In this document: positions 1-5,947 of the stretch, piece by piece
Layout of the letters: the number at the start of each line of letters is the position of its first letter
Numbering within the stretch: the stretch's first letter is position 1
NCBI GenBank assembly: GCA_045600105.1
Contig: JAZRXG010000050.1
Location: 1 to 27,760, forward strand
Reading direction: 5' to 3'
Length of the DNA: 27,760 bases
DNA from: UBA1206 sp045600105
Lineage (GTDB): Bacteria; Bacillota; Clostridia; Oscillospirales; CAG-382
Program-made: the position numbers and the translations under genes
The notes under the pieces: generated by a model
Told to the model about the DNA's origin: nothing
Databases searched by the model: none
The model's input: the letters and a program-made list of their open reading frames with translations, nothing else

Positions 1-669
1 CGTTATGTCGGAGAGGGTTTTGACTGCCCAAGACTTGACACGCTCTTTCTTGCACTTCCGATCGCATGGAAGGGAAAAGTGGCACAATACGTCGGGCGTC
101 TGCACAGAGATCATCCCGGAAAAAAGGAGGTACTGGTTTACGATTATGCGGATATTCATATCCCCGTGCTTGAAAGAATGTATCAGAAACGGCTGAAAAG
201 TTATGCGTCGCTCGGATATCTTGTAAAACCGGAAAGGAAAGAAACCCTGCAGCCGGATTTGATCTATGACGGGAAATCATTCTATCCGATATTCTGCCGG
301 GATCTTGAAAACGCAGTACGGGAGATTCTGATCGTAAGTCCGTTTATGCGCAAAAACAGATTGACCTCGCTTGTAAAACAGCTTTCTGCCATGATCCTTC
401 GCGGGGTTTCCGTAACGGTGGTTGTCCGCCCTCCGGAGGATTTCAAAGAATCGGAACGGGAGATGGTCGTGCAAAATGAAGCTTATCTGAAAGAATATGG
501 GATTACCGTCCGTCATAAGTCGGATTTCCATCAGAAATTTACGATTGTCGATCAGAAAACCGTCTGGTACGGCAGCGTGAATTTTCTGAGTTTCGGAACG
601 CATGAAGAAAGCATCATGCGCTTTGAGAGTGATGAAATCGCGGGGCTGCTTACGGATACCGTAATGTAA
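1..669 (+). CDS. SF2 helicase fused to PLD-type nuclease domain, 3' part only
   Basis: This is the C-terminal end of a larger protein whose start lies left of the window; frame 1 is open from base 1. The first 35 in-frame residues hold superfamily 2 helicase motif V (EGFDCPRLDTLFLALP) and motif VI (QYVGRLHR, the QxxGRxxR arginine-finger motif), so reading it as a new gene starting at the internal GTG at 79 would split the helicase. A phospholipase-D-type domain follows, with an HxKxxxxD motif (HQKFTIVD, His at about in-frame residue 177) and the usual serine/asparagine downstream (YGSVNF). Only one HKD motif is visible, so an active site would need a dimer or an upstream copy. The string VYDYADIHIPVLERMYQKR after motif VI resembles helicases of TOTE-type conflict systems (primase, helicase, nuclease); that is recollection, not a search result. 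It would couple ATP-driven DNA unwinding to DNA cleavage in the cytoplasm. A plain helicase-nuclease is the alternative. Confidence 0.85.
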   Translation, partial: RYVGEGFDCPRLDTLFLALPIAWKGKVAQYVGRLHRDHPGKKEVLVYDYADIHIPVLERMYQKRLKSYASLGYLVKPERKETLQPDLIYDGKSFYPIFCRDLENAVREILIVSPFMRKNRLTSLVKQLSAMILRGVSVTVVVRPPEDFKESEREMVVQNEAYLKEYGITVRHKSDFHQKFTIVDQKTVWYGSVNFLSFGTHEESIMRFESDEIAGLLTDTVM

Positions 670-779
670 TACGATGTTTCGAAAACGGATTTTTGTATGA
701 TTTAAAATGACGCACAATAGTTCCGAAAACGACGCATGAAAAATCATTTTCTCATCCTACCATTTGTGACGCAATAGAC

Positions 780-813
780 AAAGAAAAGGTCTCGCGGGGA
801 AATCCCTCGCGAG
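780..813 (-). terminator. rho-independent terminator of candidate RNA
   Basis: The arms ctcgcgggg (791-799) and ccctcgcgag (804-813) pair with one bulge around a four-base loop. Read on the minus strand the hairpin is followed by CCTTTTCTTT, a moderate U-tract. No U-run follows on the plus strand. Confidence 0.6.
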
Positions 814-960
814 CCCGATTACGTTCTTGAAATTCTTTTCTGAAGACTGCCAACCACCTCCGAAAACCCCGTATGTGGTCAGCGTCTATGGTAGAACATG
901 TGGTCAAAACATTTCGGGGGAGGGAGGCAGCAGACGATTGCATCGCATTTGCCCCGATTT
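784..960 (-). ncRNA. candidate structured small RNA
   Basis: This stretch of the 350-base gap between the helicase and the tRNA has no credible protein but clear pairing. On the minus strand CTGCC (926-930) pairs with GGCAG (847-851), and CCGAAA (912-917) pairs with TTTCGG (860-865), with partial pairing between them, making a hairpin of about 84 nt. A small CGAT-GCA-ATCG hairpin precedes it, and it ends at a rho-independent terminator (780-813). The loop holds the 9-base direct repeat atgtggtca (873-881 and 898-906). Long irregular hairpin, tRNA neighbourhood and terminator would suit a 6S-like or other housekeeping RNA, but I could not match a consensus. No separate promoter was found, so it may be read from the tRNA promoter. 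It could also be unexpressed sequence. Confidence 0.35.
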
Positions 961-976
961 TTCCGGAATTTGCCTC

Positions 977-1023
977 AAAAAAAGAAATAAAGCCGAACGA
1001 GACGAGCTCATTCGGCTTTATTT
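977..1023 (-). terminator. rho-independent terminator after tRNA-Pro
   Basis: A perfect 13-base-pair stem (985-997 with 1011-1023) starts at the last base of the tRNA CCA end. On the minus strand it is followed by CTTTTTTT (977-984). Confidence 0.9.
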
Positions 1024-1099
1024 GGTCTGAGTGACTGGACTTGAACCAGCGGCCTCTACCACCCCAAGGTAGCGCGCTACCAAACTGCGCCACACCCAG
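1023..1099 (-). tRNA. tRNA-Pro (anticodon GGG)
   Basis: The minus strand folds as a 77-nt tRNA including an encoded CCA (1023-1025). Acceptor arms CTGGGTG and CACTCAG pair over seven positions with one G-T. The D stem is GCGC/GCGC. The anticodon stem CTACC/GGTAG encloses the loop TTGGGGT with anticodon GGG, reading CCC and CCT proline codons. The T arm is GCTGG-TTCAAGT-CCAGT; its outer pair is G-T. It has its own promoter and terminator. The 128-residue reading frame on this strand is only a translation of the tRNA and its flank. Confidence 0.95.
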
Positions 1100-1149
1100 A
1101 TATATTCGTTTTTCGTTCCCGGAGGTGCTCTCCGTCACGAACGTGATGT

Positions 1150-1178
1150 ATTATAGCACCGCGGTGATTGAAAGTCAA
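1150..1178 (-). promoter_or_regulatory. sigma-A type promoter of tRNA-Pro
   Basis: On the minus strand TTGACT (1173-1178) and a perfect TATAAT (1150-1155) are separated by 17 bases. The -10 box lies about 50 bases upstream of the mature tRNA 5' end. Confidence 0.88.
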
Positions 1179-1543
1179 TACTTTTTTTGAATTTTGTTGA
1201 AACATTTTACGCCTTTTTGCTTTTTTGCGTGTATCGGGTGCGGTGTTTGCGTCCGCCGGCATTCGTGTCGGGAGGGGGAGCGGCGGCATATATTGCGCGT
1301 ATCGCGTATGGCGTGCAAAACCGGGTTTATGATCGATGACATTCGATAACGGCAAATAATGCACGTATGGGAATGCATTCGAGGCGGGCAGCGTGAAGGC
1401 ATCGGGGCAGCGTGAAGGTGCTGGGGCGGCGCTGTGCGGCGTGCGCGGAACGTACGCGCGGGGAGCGCTGCGCATCGCGCGGGGGAACGTCGTGCTTTGC
1501 TTTGACGCTTATATATGAACCGCGGCGGAAAAACTATTTATTC
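1179..1543. other. gene-free GC-rich gap
   Basis: This stretch lies between two diverging promoters. It has no reading frame with a ribosome site and convincing composition. The minus-strand frames of 75 and 132 codons here lack any domain and run into the tRNA promoter. The GC-rich part (about 1220-1500) contains a short tandem repeat and several GCGC-rich palindromic bits but nothing I can name. Confidence 0.6.
1387..1424. repeat. two-copy 19-bp tandem repeat
   Basis: The unit ggcagcgtgaaggcatcgg (1387-1405) is followed directly by ggcagcgtgaaggtgctgg (1406-1424). The copies share the first 13 bases and differ near the end. A third, poorly matching ggcggcgctg follows. No function is evident. 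Confidence 0.7.
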
Positions 1544-1572
1544 TTGACAAAAAAGCCGGCTGTTGATATACT
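1544..1572 (+). promoter_or_regulatory. promoter of beta-helix/LuxR gene
   Basis: Consensus TTGACA (1544-1549) and TATACT (1567-1572) are separated by 17 bases. Transcription would start near 1579 and give a leader of about 110 nt that contains several GC-rich hairpins before the ribosome site. Confidence 0.88.
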
Positions 1573-1584
1573 TGAAACGTAATA

Positions 1585-1653
1585 CGGACGCACAAGGTCC
1601 GACGCGGCTGAACGCCGCTTCTGTCGTCCGGCGGAAAATGCGGAGCGGCGGAC
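1585..1653 (+). promoter_or_regulatory. hairpin-rich 5' leader with alternative pairings
   Basis: Three hairpins can form in the leader: CGGAC 1585-1589 with GTCCG 1597-1601, GCGGC 1604-1608 with GCCGC 1614-1618, and GTCCG 1626-1630 with CGGAC 1649-1653. Because the outer two use the same five-base words, arm 1585-1589 can also pair with 1626-1630, and 1597-1601 with 1649-1653, so mutually exclusive folds exist. No known riboswitch class was recognised. Confidence 0.35.
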
Positions 1654-1689
1654 AAGGCGCCGAAGGCTTCGCTATGCGGGAGAGGACTT

Positions 1690-3594
1690 ATGAACAGAAC
1701 GAAAAGACGTTTCCTTTATATAATATGTATCGTTATATCTCTTTTGACGCCGCTGATCGTGTCGGCGTTCGGTGCTTGCGCGGACGGCGGAAGCCGCGTA
1801 GTGACTACGGTCGAAGAACTGACCGACGCGATAGCCAACGCGTCCGACGGCGCCGTCATCCTCGTGGGCGACATTGCCTTCAAGCCGATGCCCGGCGGTA
1901 TGATGGCAGTAACCAAAAGTCTTACGATAAAGAGCGGAATCGGGAAAAGAGCCGTCTTTACAAACGCGACGTTCGCGGTGTCGGGCAGCGTGTCCGGCGC
2001 GTCACCGACAAAAGTGACGTTTGAAAGCATTGATTTCCGCGGAGACAGATACGGCGTCCCTGCCTCGGAAGCGCGTCCCGGTGACGTCAGCGGCGAGCTG
2101 CCTGCCGCCATGAAGACGATGTGCGCCGCGATATTCAAGCTGGGCGCCGACGTCACGTACAAAAACTGCGCTTTTTCGGGCTATCATTACGCCTACGGCG
2201 GCGTGCTGAACTGCATATACACGTCCGACAGCGCTTCCAGCACGCTGCACCTCACGCTCGAAGACTGCGTTTTTGACGGCAATATCTCGAAATACGGCGG
2301 AGCGGTCTATATTGACGGCGAAGACAACGTCACGCTTGACGCGAAAAGATGCGCTTTTTCGGACGGTGCCTCATCCGCGGGAGGCGCGATCTGGGCAAAG
2401 GACGCAAAGATCGGGCTGCTCGACTGTGTTTTTACGAACAACGCTCATCTTCCTGCCGAAGGCATTTCGTCTTCGGGAGGCGCGATATATCTTGACGGCT
2501 GCGACGCGGTCATAAACGGCTGCCTTGTGTCGGGCAACACGGCGGGTGACGCCGGAGGCGGCATATACTGCGTTTCGCATCCCTTCAAGGCTCTGACCAT
2601 GCTCAACTGCACGGTGAGCGGAAACGACGCGCCGCGTGACGGCGGGATATGCGTGACGCGCGGAGAGACGAACCTCGATTCTTCGGCGGTGACGCACGTA
2701 TACTTTTCTTCCATAGTCGACAACGCGAACGGAAGCGGAGCCGCGGGGAACGAAAACGTGTCGCTTTACGGCTGCCTGCTTTCCGACGGCGGATACGACG
2801 CGCCGAAAGAAGAAAACAATCATTGCCTGACCGCCGAAAAGGGCGGCGGAGTATACGAAACCAAAACCGACGGTCACGTGTCGTTCAAGGGAGACGCCGA
2901 GGTGCCGCTGCCGGAGCCGTCGTATTCCGCGTCGGTGTCGGTATTTGACGGAAGTATCGGAAAATACAAACTCGGCGACAATTACGAGAGTTCTCTTGCT
3001 CTCATCGTGAAAGAAGACCCGTACGGAGCGAACAAAATGATTTTCCGCTACGGCGACGAAGTGGCGCTCGGAAATCCGAAAAGAGACGGCTATGAGTTCC
3101 TCGGCTGGAAAATGGGGAGCGAAATAATGCCCGACGGTCTCGTGTTCCTCGGCGGAAAGGTCGAGGACAACGGGGTGAAGTCCGAATGGAAAAAGGCTTT
3201 GCCTGAGCATTCCGATCCTGTTCCGTCGGATCATACCGTCGTTTGGATAGCCGCCGCCGTTCTTGCCGCGGCAGCCGCGGTGATCGCCGTCGTTCTCATC
3301 GTCAAAAAGAAGAAAAAAATTCCGTCCCCCGATACTGCCGGGATCCCGACCGACGTGAAAAACGAAACGAATGACTGGATCGACCGCGTCTGCTCGGACG
3401 AGGAGATCACGTCGCTCATCTCAAAGAGGGAAGCGGACGTGCTTCGCGGACTGCTTGAGGGAAAAAAGCGCGAGACCATCGCGTCGGAGCTTTTCATCAG
3501 CGAGAACACGGTCAAAAAACATTCGGCAAGCATTTATTCCAAGCTCGGTGTCGCGAACAGAGTCGAGCTGATAACCAAACTTTCGAGAAAATAA
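1690..3594 (+). CDS. Surface beta-helix receptor with transmembrane helix and LuxR-type HTH
   Basis: The 634-residue product starts at an ATG after GGGAGAGG. It has a basic N-terminus and hydrophobic signal segment (residues 6-26). A right-handed beta-helix follows (about 36-400) with recurring GGAVYIDG, GGAIWAKD, GGAIYLDG and GGGIYCV turns and stacked cysteines (NCAF, DCVF, RCAF, GCLV). An InlB B-repeat-like segment (about 449-480, RDGYEFLGWKMGSE) leads to one transmembrane helix (517-538) and a KKKKK stop-transfer. The last 59 residues (576-634) are a GerE/LuxR HTH: LISKREADVLRGLLEGKKRE, then SENTVKKH as recognition helix. The topology fits an outside sensor and an inside DNA-binding domain, so it is inferred to be a one-component transcription factor reading a wall or carbohydrate signal. 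Such HTH domains usually sit in soluble response regulators. The gene stands alone between a strong promoter and a terminator. The ligand and targets are unknown. Confidence 0.88.
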   Translation: MNRTKRRFLYIICIVISLLTPLIVSAFGACADGGSRVVTTVEELTDAIANASDGAVILVGDIAFKPMPGGMMAVTKSLTIKSGIGKRAVFTNATFAVSGSVSGASPTKVTFESIDFRGDRYGVPASEARPGDVSGELPAAMKTMCAAIFKLGADVTYKNCAFSGYHYAYGGVLNCIYTSDSASSTLHLTLEDCVFDGNISKYGGAVYIDGEDNVTLDAKRCAFSDGASSAGGAIWAKDAKIGLLDCVFTNNAHLPAEGISSSGGAIYLDGCDAVINGCLVSGNTAGDAGGGIYCVSHPFKALTMLNCTVSGNDAPRDGGICVTRGETNLDSSAVTHVYFSSIVDNANGSGAAGNENVSLYGCLLSDGGYDAPKEENNHCLTAEKGGGVYETKTDGHVSFKGDAEVPLPEPSYSASVSVFDGSIGKYKLGDNYESSLALIVKEDPYGANKMIFRYGDEVALGNPKRDGYEFLGWKMGSEIMPDGLVFLGGKVEDNGVKSEWKKALPEHSDPVPSDHTVVWIAAAVLAAAAAVIAVVLIVKKKKKIPSPDTAGIPTDVKNETNDWIDRVCSDEEITSLISKREADVLRGLLEGKKRETIASELFISENTVKKHSASIYSKLGVANRVELITKLSRK

Positions 3595-3613
3595 AATAAC
3601 GGCGTTTCTTTTC

Positions 3614-3653
3614 GCGTTTCCCCTTTGGGGTGACGGCAAGGAGACGCTTTTTT
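3614..3653 (+). terminator. terminator after beta-helix/LuxR gene
   Basis: GCGTTTCC (3614-3621) pairs with GGAGACGC (3640-3647), with one T-G pair, and is followed by six T (3648-3653). A smaller CCCC-TTT-GGGG hairpin lies inside. The GGGG arm also has two other partners downstream, described in the findings. Confidence 0.6.
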
Positions 3654-3699
3654 CGGGCAAATCACCCCGTTTTTACCCCAAAAGTACCCGCAGGTGTAA

Positions 3700-3728
3700 T
3701 TTATTTTTTGCCTTTTTGAGTGTATAAT
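3700..3728 (+). promoter_or_regulatory. weak promoter of Mor-like gene
   Basis: A perfect TATAAT (3723-3728) is present, but the hexamer 17 bases upstream (tttatt) is poor. A second TATAAT (3778-3783) sits closer to the gene and also lacks a good -35 box. This suggests an activator-dependent or weak promoter. Confidence 0.4.
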
Positions 3729-3816
3729 CCGGACAAACGCAAGGAAAAATGAATTATGAAGATCCGAGACCGTATCCTATAATATTAACGGAAAGGTATC
3801 GGCGGAGGGGCGAAAA

Positions 3817-4080
3817 ATGGAAAAACACGAATCCAGCGAATTGAATCCCGTGTACATGGAAATATGCGACCAGCTCGGCTACGATACCGCGCTTGAGATA
3901 TACCGTCTTTTCAGGGGACAGCAGATAAGCTTTCCGATACGCTTTTTTGCCAAGGAGGCGCTCGGCGAAAAGATACGTTCCGAGTACGACGGCACCAACG
4001 TACGCGCTCTCGCGTCGAAGTACGGATATTCCGAAAAAACGGTCAGACGTATTCTGAAGGATAAAAAAGAAGTAAAATAA
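3817..4080 (+). CDS. Small Mor-like HTH transcription factor
   Basis: The 87-residue protein has a good ribosome site (GGAGGGG) eight bases upstream. The layout is that of the Mor transcription activator family. An N-terminal helical part (residues about 10-30, ICDQLGYDTALEIYRLFRGQ) and a central FPIRFF beta-type segment precede a C-terminal helix-turn-helix (about 60-83) of the form LASKYGYSEKTVRRILKDKK. Mor of phage Mu activates middle promoters as a dimer. Chromosomal relatives in Clostridia are common, and their targets are mostly unknown. It is slightly shorter than Mu Mor, as these relatives are. No phage genes are nearby, so a host regulatory role is more likely than a prophage remnant. 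It follows the beta-helix/LuxR gene by 222 bases but is separated from it by a terminator. The family call is firm; the role is not known. Confidence 0.75.
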   Translation: MEKHESSELNPVYMEICDQLGYDTALEIYRLFRGQQISFPIRFFAKEALGEKIRSEYDGTNVRALASKYGYSEKTVRRILKDKKEVK

Positions 4081-4089
4081 TTATTTTTG

Positions 4090-4115
4090 CTCCGTACGCC
4101 GTACGGAGTTTTTTT
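4090..4115 (+). terminator. terminator after Mor-like gene
   Basis: Perfect 8-bp stem ctccgtac (4090-4097) / gtacggag (4101-4108), loop GCC, then seven T (4109-4115), ten bases after the stop codon. Confidence 0.93.
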
Positions 4116-4136
4116 GAGGCAAAAAAGCCGTTTCTG

Positions 4137-4166
4137 TTGACTTTTCGGTTTGGTTGGTGTTATAAT
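4137..4166 (+). promoter_or_regulatory. radC promoter
   Basis: TTGACT (4137-4142) and perfect TATAAT (4161-4166) with an 18-base spacer, about 25 bases upstream of the radC start. The TTG of the -35 box is in frame with radC but is not a start codon. Confidence 0.85.
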
Positions 4167-4190
4167 TCAAAAAAACGGAGGAATCAGCCG

Positions 4191-4865
4191 ATGGGAATAC
4201 ACGACGGACACCGCGAGAGGCTCAAAGAACAATATACCGCAAGCGGGATAGGATCGTTCAATCCTCATCAGGTGCTCGAACTGCTGCTCGGCTATTCCAT
4301 ACCGCGGAAGGACACGAACGAGCTTGCCCATACGCTGATGTCGATGTACGGCTCTCTCGACGGAGTGCTCCACGCGAGAGTGGAGTCGCTTGAGACCGTC
4401 AGAGGCGTGACCGCGCATACGGCTATCCTGCTCAATCTCATCGGCGACATTTCGGACGGTTACGTCGCGAAAAACGACAAAAAAGTCCGTTTCGATTCGG
4501 TAGACGCCGCGGGCGAATATCTGCTCAGGTTCCTTTCGTACGCCACCGAGGAGCAGGTGTTCCTCATGTGCCTCGGCAAGAATATGGTGCTTAAGTACTG
4601 CGCTCCGATATATTTCGGCGATATCAACTCGGTGAGGTTCCGCATACGCGACGTCACCGAAACGGCGATAAAATGCGAGTCCGAAAGCGTCATCCTTGCC
4701 CACAATCACCCCGACGGAAGCTGCTATCCGTCGTCATCGGATATCGATTCTACGCTGAGGATACGCGACTCGCTTTCGACCAACGCGATCGAGCTCACCG
4801 AGCATTTCGTAATTGGCAGTCATCGATGCGTTCCAATACTCGCAAACCTCGAAAACCGCAGATAA
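4191..4865 (+). CDS. radC: RadC family JAB/MPN-domain protein
   Basis: The 224-residue protein is full length for RadC. The start is the ATG at 4191, eight bases after CGGAGG; the frame extends to a TTG at 4137, but that codon lies in the -35 box. The N-terminal helix-hairpin-helix region (about 1-90) includes LLGYSIPRKDTNELAHTLM and ETVRGVTAHTA. The C-terminal JAB/MPN metalloprotease-like domain (about 100-224) has the JAMM motif HNHPDG...PSSSD, giving predicted zinc ligands His171, His173 and Asp184. RadC was once linked to DNA repair, but that role is disputed; many RadC genes sit in mobile elements, though this one appears to be a chromosomal copy. Its substrate is unknown. The gene is monocistronic and has no obvious terminator before the next promoter at 4921. 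Confidence 0.93.
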   Translation: MGIHDGHRERLKEQYTASGIGSFNPHQVLELLLGYSIPRKDTNELAHTLMSMYGSLDGVLHARVESLETVRGVTAHTAILLNLIGDISDGYVAKNDKKVRFDSVDAAGEYLLRFLSYATEEQVFLMCLGKNMVLKYCAPIYFGDINSVRFRIRDVTETAIKCESESVILAHNHPDGSCYPSSSDIDSTLRIRDSLSTNAIELTEHFVIGSHRCVPILANLENRR

Positions 4866-4920
4866 ACGCGTTTTTCTCAAAAAAACACAAAAAATTATCA
4901 ATTATTCAATAAAACTTCAT

Positions 4921-4949
4921 TTGACAAACACGCTTTGATGTTATATAAT
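4921..4949 (+). promoter_or_regulatory. promoter of LCP-like/metY operon
   Basis: Perfect TTGACA (4921-4926) and TATAAT (4944-4949) with a 17-base spacer. The transcript start is predicted about 25 bases before the GAGGAGGTGA ribosome site. Confidence 0.92.
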
Positions 4950-4978
4950 ATCGTGTCAATATCCGAGGAGGTGACGTG

Positions 4979-5947
4979 ATGTCGGCAGCTTTCAGAAATT
5001 TCATATTGACTCTTGTCATAATGCTTGCCGTTTTCGGCTACATAGCGATAAAGGCGCTGCCCGAGATCGAGGACGCGGTCTTCGGAGCCGAGGAGAGCAG
5101 CGCACCGGAAGACGCGTCGCAGGCGATGAACGAATCCGTCGACGACGAACGCTCTTCGTCCGAGGAAACGTCGCAGCCAGCCGTCACCGAGGAATTTGAT
5201 TCGTTCGGCTGCATATTCGCGTCAAAGAACGCTTCCGGCGACGTCTGTTCGATGGTTTACGTCGGAATAAGCGAGGAAAACAAGACCTACGTCGTTTGCT
5301 CCATCCCCGTTGACGTGTCGCTCGACGTCGGCGGCGTGCCCAAAAAGCTCTATTCGCTCATCGGCTCGAACGGCAGCGACTATATGCTGAAGAAAATTTC
5401 GCCGCTCATAGGCAGGGACGTCGATCATTACGTCGTCTGTGACGCGGATACTTATAAAACGCTTGCGTCTCTCGCGGCAAAGAACGGCTTGCCGCTCACG
5501 GTGGACCTTTCGTACTCCGTGCGTTACCTTGACCCCGACTTTGCGGGGATCGCGAACCCGTCGGAGGAATATTTCATCACGATACCTGCGGGCAGGACTA
5601 CGCTCACCGAGCAGAACGCCGCCCAGATATTCGGCTCTTCCAGGGAAGAGGGAAGTATAAACTACACCTTCCAGGAATCGATGGGACTTTCCGTCCTTCG
5701 TCAGCTCGCGTCGTTTGCGGGAGGAGCCGAAAACGTGGGATTCCTCGATTCGCTCCGTGCTTCCGTCTCCACCAACGTGCCCGTGTCCGACCTGATGAAG
5801 TACGCGGCTTTGTTCTTCTCTTACAATGATTATAAAGTAACGAATATAACCTACCCGACGATGCAGGATTACAACAATCCGGGAATGAGAACGCCCAACT
5901 GGTCGGCGGGAATAAATCAGATAAATAACGCGGAGGCAGGAAAATGA
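4979..5947 (+). CDS. Divergent LCP (LytR-CpsA-Psr)-like membrane protein
   Basis: This 322-residue protein starts at the ATG at 4979 behind GAGGAGGTGA; a GTG three bases earlier is also possible. An N-terminal membrane helix (residues about 6-27) is followed by an acidic Ser/Glu linker (about 33-70) and an extracellular domain resembling the LytR-CpsA-Psr fold. The stretch YVVCSIPVDVSL aligns with the LCP strand usually reading SIPRDT, and GRDVDHYVVCDADTYKTL with the segment usually reading G(I/V)xIDYYVxVDFxxF. LCP proteins transfer wall polymers from a lipid carrier to peptidoglycan. The catalytic-region Arg is replaced by Val here, and other conserved arginines are hard to find, so it may be inactive, non-enzymatic or have another function. 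Its stop overlaps the metY start by four bases (ATGA), which implies translational coupling to an unrelated pathway. The family call is moderate. Confidence 0.65.
   Translation: MSAAFRNFILTLVIMLAVFGYIAIKALPEIEDAVFGAEESSAPEDASQAMNESVDDERSSSEETSQPAVTEEFDSFGCIFASKNASGDVCSMVYVGISEENKTYVVCSIPVDVSLDVGGVPKKLYSLIGSNGSDYMLKKISPLIGRDVDHYVVCDADTYKTLASLAAKNGLPLTVDLSYSVRYLDPDFAGIANPSEEYFITIPAGRTTLTEQNAAQIFGSSREEGSINYTFQESMGLSVLRQLASFAGGAENVGFLDSLRASVSTNVPVSDLMKYAALFFSYNDYKVTNITYPTMQDYNNPGMRTPNWSAGINQINNAEAGK

Noticed and set aside
752..1138. 128-codon minus-strand frame
   Set aside because: It reads straight through the tRNA-Pro gene and its terminator; the translation GVAQFGSALPWGGRGRW is only the tRNA.
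1077..1475. 132- and 75-codon minus-strand frames upstream of the tRNA
   Set aside because: They overlap the tRNA promoter, have no ribosome site and no domain-like composition; they are products of GC-rich sequence.
4137..4190. N-terminal extension of RadC from a TTG
   Set aside because: The TTG is part of the -35 box and the -10 box lies inside the extension; the ATG at 4191 has the ribosome site.
4921..4978. SAM riboswitch or T-box upstream of the metY operon
   Set aside because: The leader is only about 25 bases, too short for either element.
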